From Isoetes taiwanensis (taxonomy: Eukaryota; Streptophyta; Lycopodiopsida; Isoetales; Isoetaceae): a stretch of DNA of 64,000 nucleotides. The translations under genes and the position numbers were made by a program. The number at the start of each line of letters is the position of its first letter. Position 1 is the first letter of the stretch. The notes beneath the pieces are model-generated. The model worked only from the letters and a program-made list of their open reading frames with translations, ran no database searches and was not told the origin of the DNA. Of the stretch, positions 1-10,852 are shown piece after piece. Where the stretch lies: positions 5,464,600 to 5,528,599 of the forward strand of contig JAJEKV010000058.1 in assembly GCA_021234155.1 (NCBI GenBank), read 5' to 3'.

Positions 1-1031
1 ATAAAATGTTCTTGAGCTAATCATATTGCAAACACAAATATAATTAATGCTCACACAGAATTGAAGCTCAACATGCTCACATATACAAAATGTATAGCTA
101 CTCACATCACACACAATAAATACTTAATATAAACATGTGAAAATATCATTGCATTAATGCATCACCATCTTGCCGCCTCGTGCCAGTCATTTCATTATTA
201 GCTCGAGCTAATCATGTGATTACCTCGAGCAAATCACAACGATTTGCTAGAGGCAATCATACCACGCGCGCTACGGTTAAAACGAGGGATCCAATATTAG
301 CACCGGTGTGATTACCACCTACTGCGAATATAGCGATTTGAGTTAACCATACCGCACAACAATTAAAACAAGAAATCCAATATTAGCACTGCACCAACGT
401 GGTTATTTACTTTCATGGTTATTTTCTTTTATCTTAGGCTAGAGGGATATTGACCACAAAAACAACGAATATTAAAAACCAAGATGGTCATTGCCTTTCA
501 TCTTAGGCTTGAGGGTAAGCCCAGAAATGAAGGTAGCACTTGATGATGGGCAATGATAGGATCATCTTAAATTGCCCTTAAGCTCAAATCCTTATGGGGC
601 CATGATCGAGTGCAAGGTAGTAGGATAATCTTGAGCTAGTAGTTCGGCTCAAGGAGGTAGTTATGGGGGTGGTCCCCTAAAACTACAAACTTATTAACCA
701 AACTAACGTAATGTGCTATTTGTGCAGGCCAGTAAAATTGGAGCATAGATGAGAAGCGCATTACATGAAGATGGGAGTCATGATTTAGACCTAAATTATG
801 AACCCTAATAACTATTGTGATAATGTTTTGAGTTACTATAATGAGTAACCTTGTGAAGGCTATATAATTTTGTATAGGTACAAATATAGCCTATGATACG
901 TATCGATTGCTTAATAGAAAGTTGATCATTTCATTAAAAAAATCAAAGTTGTATGTTCATGTGCGTTTTGCAGGGTTAGCTTAGAGTCGTCACCTTAGCG
1001 TAATGATGAGGACAGCATTATCACGGGGGGA
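1..1031 (+). other. 3' internal tail of an LTR retrotransposon with polypurine tract
   Basis: No coding region is recognisable here. The end of the stretch reads gatgaggacagcattatcac followed by ggggggA directly before the TG of the LTR at 1032. A G-rich polypurine tract abutting an LTR is the normal 3' end of the internal region of a gypsy-type element. The rest is AT-rich with many stops and looks like decayed 3' untranslated internal sequence. It implies that a copy of the same family lies to the left of the window. Confidence 0.55.
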
Positions 1032-2641
1032 TGTGGCGTTCCAAGGAAATATATGCCATAAATACGTATATTTCCAGGTCCGTCACTATACAAGTCTACC
1101 TTCATAGCCTTGTATACCCTTGTATACCTTAGATTAGTGGCATAAGGTGCATGACTAAGTTATTCATATAACTTAGCCAACCTTAAGTTAAGACTATTTT
1201 CCACATGGCCTTAACCTATTGGGCACCTGCCACATGGGACTACCCTATTGGAAGCCACGTGGCATAACATGTGAACCCTAACCTATAAAGGCCTAAACCC
1301 TAACCCTAGACCTCTTTCCTGGCTCCAACAATCTGTGAACCTTCTTCGCACTCGAAACTCTGTTCCGAGAACCATTTGCTGTGGCACAATCTAGCACAGC
1401 ATCCCCCAGAACGTGTGCATGTCCTTGGAGTGAGAGCTACTTCGACCACCTCGAAGACCATGGAGACGCCGGGAATAGGAGGGAATTCCTCAGGAGCAGG
1501 TATTTGGATTAGAGTTCTTTGTAGATCATCTGGAAGTTAGAATTCCAGATGAGTTAGCATTTCCTGTCTCTAGTAGAGCCTTTCTAGACACCTCAGTGTA
1601 GATCTTAAACCTTAATCAATGAACCCTAACTGTAAGTTAGATGTAAATGATTAGGTTTAGATGTCCTTCTTATTATGATCATGTTATGGATATGTGATAA
1701 TCATGTTTTCTCCTCTTGTATTGGGAAGGGGGGTAGAGACCTAGTAGCCATTACTTAGTAATGCTCCTAGTTTAGACCCTTTAGTTCCTATTAGTATGCG
1801 GCCTGTGCATTGGAACACACCGGGCTCTGGGAGCTATGATATGACTCAGCACTACATAACGGGGCTAGAGGCGAGTCGGAGGGAGGGTCCCTGCTAAGCG
1901 TGGCTATTGGGGACCCCATAGCGGGCTAGGCTTATGGCCGGCCACTTCGGGTGGGCCGGGCATGGGTCCGACACCTCCTGGAGCAATGGTGTCGCCCTGC
2001 CTCTCAAGAGCTGCAGGTGACGGCCTAGCTCTTGTTTTGGGGGGTTAAGTTGGGGAAGAATCGTGTGTCACCACGATTCTCTAGCCGCCCGTGGAACCTC
2101 TAGACCCCGGGAAGGGGAGATAGAACCCTTCCTGCCTCGACGGACCGGGGAGATGCAACCCAGAGCAGTCTCGATGGGTGATACCGTGAGATTGCGTATC
2201 CGGAAGGCTAGAGTCATATCAGAGCCCGATCTAGCCCATCTGCCTAGCCATTGTCTCGAGCCAGCCCCGCCATTGTTATGACTCAGTCTGCTCTATCTTG
2301 AGGCCTAGCCGTCAGCCTACCTCCCCATGAGTCTAAGCCTTAAGTAGGAGCTCTCATGTTTTACGGCACGTATTTGTATCTATTGTATCTATGGATGTAT
2401 GGATGTGCTACCCTTCGAGGTAGTCCGATGTATTGTTATTGCTAGTTCTGACGATGTTTATGCTTCCGCTATTATAGGAACCCATAGGGGATGGGCGTGC
2501 AAGACACCTTCGTGTCCCCTTCCCACACTAGGGATACCCTGGAGCAGGATAGATGGAGGGCCCGTGCGGTTGAAGGACCGGATGGGGGATTTCCTACGGA
2601 GTGTATGGCCGGGCGCCGTATATTTTGTAGGGCGCATCACA
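1032..2641 (+). repeat. LTR of the outer Ty3/gypsy-type element
   Basis: The 1610-bp LTR begins TGTGGCG and ends GCATCACA (TG...CA). It is bordered on the left by a polypurine tract and on the right by a tRNA primer site. A TATA box (cctataaagg, about 1282-1291) is followed by a telobox-like stretch (aaaccctaaccctag), a promoter context common in plants and probably the start of R. The short ORFs inside at 2063-2706 look like chance reading frames. No second copy of this LTR is present in the window, so the boundaries rest on the PPT, PBS and TG/CA signals. Confidence 0.7.
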
Positions 2642-2642
2642 A

Positions 2643-2660
2643 TGGTATCAGAGCCAGGTT
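2643..2660 (+). promoter_or_regulatory. Primer binding site, initiator tRNA-Met type
   Basis: The sequence tggtatcagagccaggtt starts one base after the LTR. TGGTATCAGAGCC is the standard plant LTR-retrotransposon primer site complementary to the 3' end of tRNA-iMet. It differs from the full complement by a missing T after position 14. This fixes the sense of the element as plus strand. Confidence 0.85.
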
Positions 2661-3213
2661 CTTAATTGACCAAGAACTAGCACTGACCATATCCCTAGCT
2701 AAGTAGTCTAACCGGCCTAATAGGGTGTGGGATGAAAATTCCACCGTTGAACCTCGAAAATAGGGGGAATGTTTTTTTTCTCCTAGGTAGTGGGGTCGTA
2801 AAGTTAGAGCAAGTTGTTAGATGCAAGAAAAAGAATGAGTCAAATTAACATTCTAGTAAAATTGTAGTGAAAATGATAAAGGAGCATCAAATTCCACCCA
2901 AAATGGGTCGAAGAATCATCCCAATCCGAGATCCGGGTGAAAGATGGTGCAAATCCATAATTGACACATCAACCCATTAGGAAAATTCGAATTTTAAAGT
3001 ATAATACAGTGTTAGCCATACATTAATAAGTATGTATATTGGGGTAATTAATAAGGAGAGGCTAATTAATAAGGCTATTAATAGCAACATAATATTCCTT
3101 AAAGCATCTTTCCTTTTTAAATACCATTTTACCACCCATTTCTCCTTATCTTTCCCTAAACCTCTCCTTCTTGATCTTCAACTTAACTTAATCCATTTTC
3201 TTAACCGTAAAAC

Positions 3214-4196
3214 ATGGCATGCACCAAATGCACAGCAAGGAAGTATAGCCCCAGGTTCACCCCTTCCATGGCGGCAGCAGCAGGAGGCACCGGAAAGAAG
3301 ATCCCAGCCCGGGAGGGAGGAGGAGTCATCTAGCTCAACAGACGACACCTTCCACGCCTCCCAGGAGCGGGAACAGAGCAGCTCCTCGGGGGAGACACAA
3401 AGGACGGATGAAACCGTCAACCTGAGCTGGCCATAGGAGGAAGAGCAGCAGTAGGGCAGCGACCAGGAGCAGCAGGAACAGGAGCAGTAGCAGCTGGTCC
3501 AAGAGGGACCAGGACCAGCCAAGGGGCACCGTGCATATTGAAGAACCTCGTCGAGAGTCTACCGACGAGGAGGAGAGTGAAGAAGCCGGGCAGAACGAGG
3601 AAGAGCCTGAGCAGGACGCTAGGGAATCATCTAACCCCGACGCTCGCCCACCTTACTCTAAGTGGCCCAAGCCGCCTAAGGTAATCAAGAAGCAGAAGTA
3701 GGGTGAACGGGAATTCATGCTCAAGCAGGATCGTGAATTCCAGCGGCGTAAGAAGGCATACCAGGAGTACCTCCATAGATGGAAGAGGTACAACGAATGG
3801 TACTGCAACCAGAATGTACAAAAGTACGTTAAAGGTGAGAGGCCCAAGAATCGGCCAAAGTTGCCGCCGCCATGGCCGGAGCCACCCAAGAAAGTCCACC
3901 ACGGGCCAAACTCAAAACACGCCCTTGTGTTCAGGGAGATTAGGCACTTTCAACAGTGTACTAATCTCCTCATCCGGAAGGCGCCATTCTAACGGCTCCT
4001 CTGAGAAATAATGCAAAAGTTTCGGACCAACTACAGGGTCACAACCCTAACGATCTGATCTCTGCAAGAGGCAGCAGAGGCGAAGCTTGTCCAACTCTTC
4101 GAGGAGGGCAACCTATGTGCAATCCATGCGAAGAGGGTGACGGTGATGCCTAAGGACCTCCACCTGGCGAGGAGGATCCGCAAGGAGAAGCCCTAA
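3214..4196 (+). pseudogene. Histone H3/CENH3-like gene with long acidic tail, inside an LTR retrotransposon
   Basis: The ATG at 3214 starts MACTKCTARKYSPRF, close to the invariant H3 tail ARTKQTARKS. A frameshift near 3325 leads into a Ser/Glu-rich stretch. A second frameshift near 3520 leads to a Glu-rich then Lys/Arg/Pro-rich linker (3543-3929). The histone fold follows at 3930-4193: FREIRHFQQCTNLLIRKAPF (alpha-N and alpha-1), then [16 protein letters not shown], then [20 protein letters not shown] and a final [20 protein letters not shown] resembles plant CENH3 more than canonical H3. The loop-1 spacing is that of H3, two residues shorter than in Arabidopsis CENH3. The tail is about 240 residues, far longer than in H3. 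Stops at 3990, 4002 and 4056 and the frameshifts make this copy non-functional. It could be cargo of the retroelement or a nested retrocopy. Confidence 0.85.
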
Positions 4197-5098
4197 AAAG
4201 CTTCAAAATTTTATACATAAGTTAAATTCATATATATATAAGCTATCCTTTGTATAAACCAATTTTATATCTATAAAAGTATCTTTTTCTGTAAATTAAT
4301 TTCCTGTATAAAAGTGTTCTTGTATAAATTAAACTGCTATGAAATCTTTTTCTATTGTACTTAGAATGTTCTTAATTGCTAAAACTGTGTAAAACCTTGC
4401 CTTAAAAATCAAAATTCGGCTCGAAGTCAACCTGAGTCACTTGTTTTAGGGCATAATTGATCCAATTTTTGTACTAAAAGATGTTAGAATGCTTAAAATT
4501 TGTCTAGAAATGCAGTGTAGTACTTAATTTTTGTTAAAAATGCCCCGCGCCAATGGCCTCTACGTCACGAACGCAGGCCCCTTTCGCGCGAAGTGGCCCG
4601 AGTCACCCATAATTGCACCTTTAGATGTCCTTTTAGCATGAAATAAGTTGCTAATTAATTTAGGATTGACCCAAATAGGCCTTTCAGTGTCTTATAGCTC
4701 TTAGAAATGTTGACTTTTGGTAGAAATCAGGCCACTCCAGTCACCCCGCGCCAAAGGCCTTTGCGTCGCGAACGCAGGCCCCTTTCGCGCGAAGTGACCC
4801 GAGTCGACATGTTCAACCAAGACTTGCCCAAATTTGATCCAACAAACTGCCATGTAGTGTTTCTTGACTTGTTTTGCTTAGATTTGCACTTCATATTACC
4901 TAGTTTGGAGATCTATAGCCTTAGAACATAGGTCTACCTGATCAAGAAGTCTTGTGCATGGGAACCTAGGCAGCCTTAGTCTATAAAAGGGGCCTCATTT
5001 GCCATTTTCTCTCAACCAAACTTGCTCCCATCCTCTTAGGCGATTTTCCAGTCCTTTGCCAATCCTTCCGAACCATTTTCTGCACTCATATCTGTTCA
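4197..5098 (+). promoter_or_regulatory. AT-rich spacer, duplicated GC-rich motif and TATA box
   Basis: After the H3-like stop the sequence is AT-rich (4197-4400), like a 3' untranslated region. A GC-rich block beginning ccccgcgccaatggcc occurs at 4543-4605 and again at 4744-4808, about 200 bp apart and about 85-90% identical. Both copies contain cccctttcgcgcgaagtg. A TATA box ctataaaagg lies at 4981-4990, about 110 bp before the next ATG (5099). The arrangement suggests an internal promoter for the second ORF, with the duplicated block as an upstream element. No function has been shown. Confidence 0.4.
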
Positions 5099-5119
5099 AT
5101 GGCCCACAAGCTTTGTTCA

Positions 5120-5423
5120 ATGATATAATAGTGCCAACCACATCCATGATTTCCCTGTAGAAGAGGCCTTCCATGTGTTTGATCATCAGTTCGACCTCCA
5201 TGTAACCCTGACTAAAACCCCTTATTACACTGACATAGTATACCAATATGACCAGCAAGTCTTACCCTGGGAAGTCAGCCTTCCCCCAAGGGGAGGGAAG
5301 TGGGCATCCTTGGAGTCGCTAAGCCAAGTCGTAGGTGGGGGATCTAGAGTCAAGGTGCAGCTGTGGGATAGGACGATGAATATGCCTGATTACATGAGTT
5401 GTAAGGCTCACAGGCATAGATAT
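5120..5423 (+). pseudogene. Unknown ORF of the outer retroelement, 5' part
   Basis: One open frame reads VEEAFHVFDHQFDLHVTL ... TDIVYQYDQQVLPWEVSLPP and ends at the transposon insertion site. I do not recognise the domain. The frame resumes without a shift at 14990 after removal of the inserted element and one copy of its ATAT duplication. The ORF lies between the H3-like gene and gag, in the position of the extra ORF1 of some Ogre/Tat elements. A TAA-type stop interrupts it near 5125. Confidence 0.45.
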
Positions 5424-5445
5424 GGGTAAAAGCATGAAAGGGTGT
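5424..5445 (+). repeat. Left terminal inverted repeat of the DNA transposon
   Basis: It begins GGGTAAAAGCATGAAAGG and ends GTGT. It is identical over 22 bp to the reverse complement of 14964-14985 and is preceded by ATAT. Confidence 0.9.
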
Positions 5446-5620
5446 CCTATAATCATGAACCGCTAGTAACTGCCATGATTAATGCTATCCACCACTCTGC
5501 AATCGCACCATTTTCGGATTTTAAATTTCTTTACCAAATTCTTGCCTGCTTTGCCTCGCGTTCGCTATCCCGCCCGCGCATACTCTGCCTCCATTCCGAT
5601 CACCAATTCTTGGTCTAGCT

Positions 5621-6633
5621 ATGGCCCCAAAATCCATTCCCCAACTCAGTGCTTGCTCTTCACCACAGCTGAACCAAGAAACCAGCAATTCCGGCAGTGG
5701 AAAATTACCAGCAAAGAGAAAAAATTTGGCGAGACCTCCGTGAAAAAACCAAAGACCTCCGTGAAAAACATGCTGAGATCCACATACCCGGACTCGAGGA
5801 AATTATGAATGAAGTATGGGGTGCAGCTCCAAAGAATAGAAGAGGATTCAAGGCAGACAGAGTTTAGAATGCATGGAAAGAAGAATTTTTTAAATATTAT
5901 GAATTGGTTTATGGCAAGAAGCAGGTAACAAACTACTATATTTCCACATATTTGCTCGGGCATTTGCTCTTCATTTGAAGGGAGGTCTTATTGATTGGGT
6001 GGATGTTGCTAAGACCGCCAAGAATCTCGCCAAAACTTCAGAGATTACAGAGGAACCTATAACAGGAAAATCGTCGAACATCAAGCAGGAGGTAGTATTA
6101 CATCAGAATGCTAGGGTTTTAGGCTATTCTAAATATGATGTTGACATAATAAACCAGTTACTCAAGCATGGTTCAGAGGATAAAATTAACCTATTGAATG
6201 AAGTGGAAGCACTGGAAGCCAAAGGGAGGGATGCATTTAAAGTGATCAGTCGGATTGAGGGTAGAAAGAATATGCTAGAAGAAGATTTGCAGCAGATTTC
6301 CCTAAAAATAAAGGACACAAAGTTGAAATTTGACAAATTGGCCAATGATCCTGCTGGAAATCAAGTTAGCTATGGAGTGTTGAAATACAAATTGTAAGAC
6401 TTGGTTATGAGTAGAACAGAGAAGCAGCGGCACTGTTCTAGCTGGGGATTAGTTTGCAGGAAGCAACTAGAGACATTGAAAAACATGAAATTTCAATTCA
6501 ACAAGCAAAGGAGAAACTTAGCTACATGGAACTTGTTCAACAAATGCATTCCCAGATTTTGAATATCGTGGGGAGAGCAGGACCTATTGCTCTGCACCCT
6601 AGGTCAAATCCTCTAGGAGCTACTTATGTATAA
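5621..6633 (+). pseudogene. Coiled-coil protein gene of the DNA transposon, function unknown
   Basis: A candidate ATG at 5621 starts MAPKSIPQLSACSS. A frame change near 5735 leads to REKTKDLREKHAEIHIPGL and NAWKEEFFKYYELVYGKKQ. A possible short intron (5925-5980, gt...ag) joins to GGLIDWVDVAKTAKNLAK. The main exon (5981-6397) is rich in heptad-like Leu/Glu/Lys runs (NLLNEVEALEAKGRDAFKVI, MLEEDLQQISLKIKDTKLKF), so a coiled coil is likely. After a stop at 6395 another frame continues DIEKHEISIQQAKEKLSYME and ends ALHPRSNPLGATYV with TAA at 6631-6633. The copy is damaged by stops and frameshifts. I recognise no family. It might be a DNA-binding helper ORF, but nothing in the sequence proves that. 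Confidence 0.45.
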
Positions 6634-6894
6634 GAGCTCATCTCATTCAATTCGTGTACCTGCTGTGGCCAATGCTTTGGCAAATCTGGTTTAGTGCTGC
6701 TGGCTCCTTGCAGAGATCCTTATTGCCTTTTTTGCTTGTCTTATCTCGTATATGAAAAACAGAATTGCATAAAAGGCTGCATTTGGGATGAGGGCATTCA
6801 AAATTAGCTTGGTTTCCCTGCCAGACAAGGTATGCATTACTCTAATTGATTAATCTTAGATTGCTCTTGATTCATATTTGTTGCTGTAATCTTC

Positions 6895-8840
6895 TTTTTT
6901 TTTTTGAAGAACGACAATTTATTATCAAGGAAAATCAAGATACATACAAGAGACCTGTGACATGGGACTCAAAACCTAGAGGATGAAATAGTCCACTAAG
7001 CAAAACCACCCATACACAGAGTATAATCATAATCCTTGTGCCACCTTGAGGCGTTTAATGGCCTCATCACAGTCATCATGTTCTACCTCATCGAGATGAT
7101 CATCAATAGATATCAAATTCTCATGCCATTGAATAGTGCGAGGCAGGATAGCCTCATGAGATGGTATCACAGACTTCTTCCTCGATGCCTTCTTCCAATT
7201 GACCTGTTGCCATGACTCTTTCGCGCACTGAAGATTAGGACCATCAGCCATAACAACCTCAGAAGCATGAGAGGCAGAAGCAGCAACGTGGAGAGTAGTA
7301 GGAACTATAGCTGCAGCTGATGGTGCTAAGGATGACACCACCGGAACTGTATCTAGAGCATCTTCCATAGCCGAGGAATGCAAAACATCCGGCAAAGGTT
7401 GATCATGTATAGATGAAGAAATAATAATGGGAGCTTGAACTTGGGAAGAATGTTGAACAGATGCCTGAGACGCACAAGTATCTCGACGAAAGCTAACAAA
7501 AGCCTCTTTATCAGGAAACAAACGGACTAATTCTAGACCATTCAGAAGCTTAAGATCCAGCTTTTTATATCAAGCCCCGCTCTTCACAACTATACAATCT
7601 GGTAAAGGCGAGTCCACTGGCATAGAAACACAAATTCTTGGACCATTCATGATGGAGTGTGAGATATGAACCCCAAGTCCCGTTGCAATTGCAACTAGAA
7701 ATTCATGAGCCATTAGATCAGGAGGAAGATTAGGTATCGAGAACCATCAAGGCATCTTTAATGCAGGAACCATATCTGGTGTGAAGCCAGGAGAATAATA
7801 CTGGTACATCATATATTCTCCACCAAGTGGATCAATCCCTCTTGATACCAAAGAGTCCACTGCATCACTGCTTTCAAACATAATAAGAACAAAGTTTTTT
7901 GCCAACAACTTGATGGACTGAAAAGGGGGAAGTTGAAGGCGTCTCAAAAGCCGAGATAACCAAACACGAAATCGAGAAAAATCTAAATAACCACCAGTAA
8001 AATACCCAAGAACTGCACAGGAAGATAAGTTCTCAGCACACTTAATATGAGCTTGATGGTCCACTTCAACCACAGGAATACCAGAAGCTTGAACCACACT
8101 CTGACAATCAGACTGGTAAAATATATCATCTGGAGGCAACTGCTATTGAAGCTGAAACTGTCGGGCTTTCAATGTGTCCAAGATTGCCGACAACTCCTCC
8201 TTACTCCTTTCAGACAATACCTGTAATGCCGCTGCTACCCTTGCCTTTCTAGATGCATTAAATATATCCTTACAAAGCCAATCACTAAATCTTTGATATG
8301 AAACTTTTGTAACAGAATCAGATGACTTCCAGGCACTATCATTTGTCCGAGGCTGAGAATCTACATTAGGACTTGAATCTGTATCTGTTTGATGCAAATT
8401 CCCAATAACTTCCGCTCCCTTATTCGCTGCGCCTTGCAAGGGAGGAAAATCCTTTTCTTCAAGAACCACTGGAGTAGCGACCACCGAAGGCAAAGAGCTT
8501 CCAACTGAATTATTTACCTCTTTTTGCGCAGCAACTGGGGAATCACGTATCACCAAACTGGTGGTAGACTCACGCCGTTTTGCTGCCGCCTTGGATGCTG
8601 GAGCAATATCTGTCTTCCCCATCCCTATTATTCTTGGCCGAAATGGAACAGACCCAAATCCGGCCCCTAACCTGACAGCAAACTATAACAAAATTGATTT
8701 TGACGGAGAGCTCTCGGGACAAGCTTTCCAACGAACCAAAGATTATCAAAAAGGAGTCCAGATGCTCAAGTTACAAGGAAAACCGCCGGTAGCCCTAAGC
8801 GCCATCGTCACGAGCGACCATCCTCATCCCTTCTTCTTTC
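6895..8840 (-). mobile_element. LINE retrocopy (ORF1 only) with poly(A) tail, fused to U6
   Basis: Read on the minus strand, the unit runs from U6 (8930-8841) through LINE 5' sequence and ORF1 to a poly(A) tail, visible as 11 T at 6895-6905. ORF2 is absent, so the copy is internally deleted or derives from a non-autonomous form. The 3' end just before the tail reads ataaattgtcgttcttc on the minus strand. I found no convincing target duplication around 6894 and 8931. Confidence 0.7.
7027..8622 (-). pseudogene. Plant L1-type LINE ORF1 (DUF4283-like RNA-binding protein)
   Basis: From the ATG at 8622 the first segment (8622-8143) is MGKTDIAPASKAAAKRRE and a Ser-rich linker with EEKDFPPLQG, a motif common before the DUF4283 domain. 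After a stop at about 8140 the second segment (8139-7747) gives CAVLGYFTGGYLDFSRFRVW, FVLIMFESSDAVDSLVSRG and YYSPGFTPDM. This is the DUF4283 pattern of plant L1 ORF1 proteins, which bind the element RNA. The third part continues to 7027 with frame changes near 7740 and 7560 and a Ser/Ala-rich C-terminal region. No CCHC zinc knuckle is seen. The copy is not functional. Confidence 0.65.
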
Positions 8841-8892
8841 AAAAAATTTGGACCATTTCTCGATTTATGTGTGTCATCCTTGCGCAGGGGCC

Positions 8893-8924
<32 letters not shown>

Positions 8925-8930
8925 TCGGAT
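8841..8930 (-). pseudogene. U6 snRNA, 5'-truncated, fused to a LINE
   Basis: On the minus strand 8930-8841 reads atccgataaaattggaacga, then the ACAGAGA region, gattagcatggcccctgcgc and ggtccaaattttttt. It matches plant U6 from about nt 15 to the terminal T run, with one visible change (cgcataaa to cacataaa, a CpG decay). The 5' stem-loop (about 14 nt) is missing, and no USE/TATA promoter at plant pol III spacing lies on its 5' side. It is therefore a retro-pseudogene, not a working U6 gene. The LINE ORF1 leader starts directly after the T run on the same strand, as in template-switch chimeras. Confidence 0.9.
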
Positions 8931-9557
8931 CTACATAGTTCTACATGTATGTCTTATAGTGCATTGTTGTTCCTTGTATGTATTCTTTTTATTGTACATA
9001 TGTTTGCAGGGGTACATAGGCGTATATTTGCTTGTTTATTGATGCTTCTATTTTTGAGCTTGGATTGCAGATGTATGATTTGTTTTATGTATTAGTTATA
9101 CATGGATTTAATTGAGTCTACATTTGCAAGTAGATGTACATGTTCTTTTATTGGATGCAGGTGTTCCTGTGGTTGGAGTGCATCTGTAGATGATTCATAT
9201 CTATGTACCTTTGTTACATATATGTGCATTTTTTGGGCATAGGTCTATATTCTCTCTCTGCAATCTGCATGCTTGGGTCCATCTATGTACATTATGTACA
9301 TTAAATGTACAATAGATGTAGGTTGAATGGCCGCTTTTAAAGTTACGTACATTTGATATATTCTATTACATGAAATGTACATGTTACAGCTGAATGTACC
9401 AGAATGTACCTGATATTGCTCATACTTAAGTTCTGTTTTCATGCTTATTAACATTGGGTTTTGCTTTTATGTGTATTAACATTTATATCATTTGTTTGTT
9501 TCCAGAGATCTCACATTGCAATCTTGCAGGTTTCATAAGCTTGTTGTGATCAATAAC
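8931..9557. repeat. GTACAT-rich spacer of the DNA transposon
   Basis: AT-rich noncoding sequence with many gtacat/atgtac words, for example around 9000, 9140, 9287-9310, 9342, 9375 and 9396-9412. The same words recur in the other gene-free parts of this transposon (11590-11650, 13570-13795, 14895-14965). They may be transposase binding sites. No gene is seen here. Confidence 0.5.
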
Positions 9558-10852
9558 ATGATGTTGGGATCCAACAGTCTAAGCCATGGCAAAAAGAAAT
9601 TTAATGCCCCTCTCCATCATCCCAAAGTGCCTGAAACCAGTAACAGCACTCCTTGCACATATATTGTAGCTTACATGCACGCATTCATCGATGCCATCGT
9701 TGCTGCACAGCCAAGCTCCATTTTTGTAAGTAGAACATAGTATTTCTTGTGCATTCTTTGCTGATACAGTTTTCTGATACTTGTGAACCATGCAGATGAC
9801 ATCCAACTGGTTCACTGATGCCTATGTCAAGTCACGGAGAAATCATCTAATAGAGGCTCTAATTCTCGAAGGCGAGATGAACATACAAAGTGTTGTTCCT
9901 ACCATGGGTAGATAGTCTCTTGGCTATATGAATTACAGTTTATTATGAGCCATGCTCATTTTTCTTTGTATTCAACAATTAATGGAAATATGACTTTCTT
10001 ATGTCACTTGTACATGTGCAAACATTAACTGTGTAATAACATGTATTTCACTGTAATATGTTCACTGTAATTATATTTCTTTCACTGTACTCTCAAGTGT
10101 TTTGTTGCCGACACAGGTGAATCATCTGAGTCAGTCAGGAAGCTCATTGTATTTGACTTGAATTCTGTGTTGGGAAAGAGCGTGCACAAGAGTGAAGTTG
10201 CTAACTCAAGATACCAGAAGATTCAAAAAGATGAGATGAAATTTGATTTAGGAAACATGATATTTTATTGTAGGCCAAAGCTAGCATCACTGTTTGCATT
10301 TGTTAGAGAGCATTTTGATATTGCCATTTGGTCATCACTCACATCAAAGAATCTGCAGCCAGTTGTGGACCATATCTGCAATGTCTTTGTCAGGAGCATT
10401 GTTGCTCTCTTCCACACAAACATCCCACTGAACCAGATAAAGGGTTGTTTGTGAAACCATTAGCTGTAGTATGGAAAGAGTATCCTGAATACTATGGCAA
10501 TACAGTCTTAATCGATGACAAAAGATACAAGGCAACTCTGAATCCTGCAGGAAGCTTCATATGTCCTTTCTCTTGGACATCAGTTCTACAGGGCGATAGG
10601 TTGCTTGTCATGGAACTCATTCCCTGGCTTAGTGGTTTCAAAGTTGTTGCAGATGCTATAAATTACGTGAAAGAGCACCCAATGAGTAATGCAGCAGATG
10701 GAATATCAGAGCAGGTTGAAGGCATTTTGCTAGCTAACTATGGCAATAACTTGGCTGCTCCGCTTTCTAAGTTTAGTCAGTATGTGGAGCAGGGATTGCC
10801 AAACTGTTATTGGCCTCTCGAATGGCCTATTGTTGGTACAGACTTTAACTGA
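9558..10852 (+). pseudogene. FCP1/NLI-like HAD phosphatase-domain gene (cargo of the DNA transposon)
   Basis: Three exons fit consensus splice sites: 9558-9725 (donor gtaagt), 9796-9907 and 10117-10852 (acceptor acacag). The third exon holds the FCP1/NLI-interacting HAD domain: KLIVFDLNSVLG (motif I), FYCRPKLASLFAFVREHFDI then AIWSSLTSKN (motif II), and NTVLIDDKRYKATLNPAGSF (motif III). Active family members dephosphorylate phospho-Ser/Thr, for example on the RNA polymerase II C-terminal domain, through a DxD motif. Here it is D-L-N, so the second catalytic Asp is lost and activity is doubtful. A one-base shift near 10440 (aaaggg) breaks the frame, which may be decay or a sequencing error. 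The protein would be about 338 aa. The neighbours are the coiled-coil gene, an unknown ORF and the transposase, all within one TIR-bounded unit. Confidence 0.7.

Larger units (their letters stand above)
2642..5423 (+). mobile_element. Outer LTR retrotransposon, internal region, left part
   Basis: This is the sequence between the primer binding site and the insertion point of the DNA transposon. It contains a leader (2661-3213), the histone H3-like pseudogene, an AT-rich stretch, two copies of a GC-rich motif, a TATA box and the first part of an unknown ORF. The element continues at 14990-18123 after the inserted transposon. Gag and protease lie only in that right part, so the H3-like gene and the unknown ORF sit upstream of gag. 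No pol beyond protease and no 3' LTR is visible in the window. Confidence 0.6.

Noticed and set aside
1286-1312. Telomeric repeat (aaaccctaaccctag)
   Set aside because: Only about two units, located just after the TATA box of an LTR; it fits a telobox in a promoter leader.
3178-3522. Minus-strand Cys/Ser/Leu-rich ORFs
   Set aside because: They are the antisense shadow of the Gln/Glu/Ser-rich linker of the H3-like gene.
8841-8930. Functional U6 snRNA gene
   Set aside because: The 5' stem-loop is missing, no pol III upstream elements are visible, and it is fused to a LINE with a poly(A) tail.
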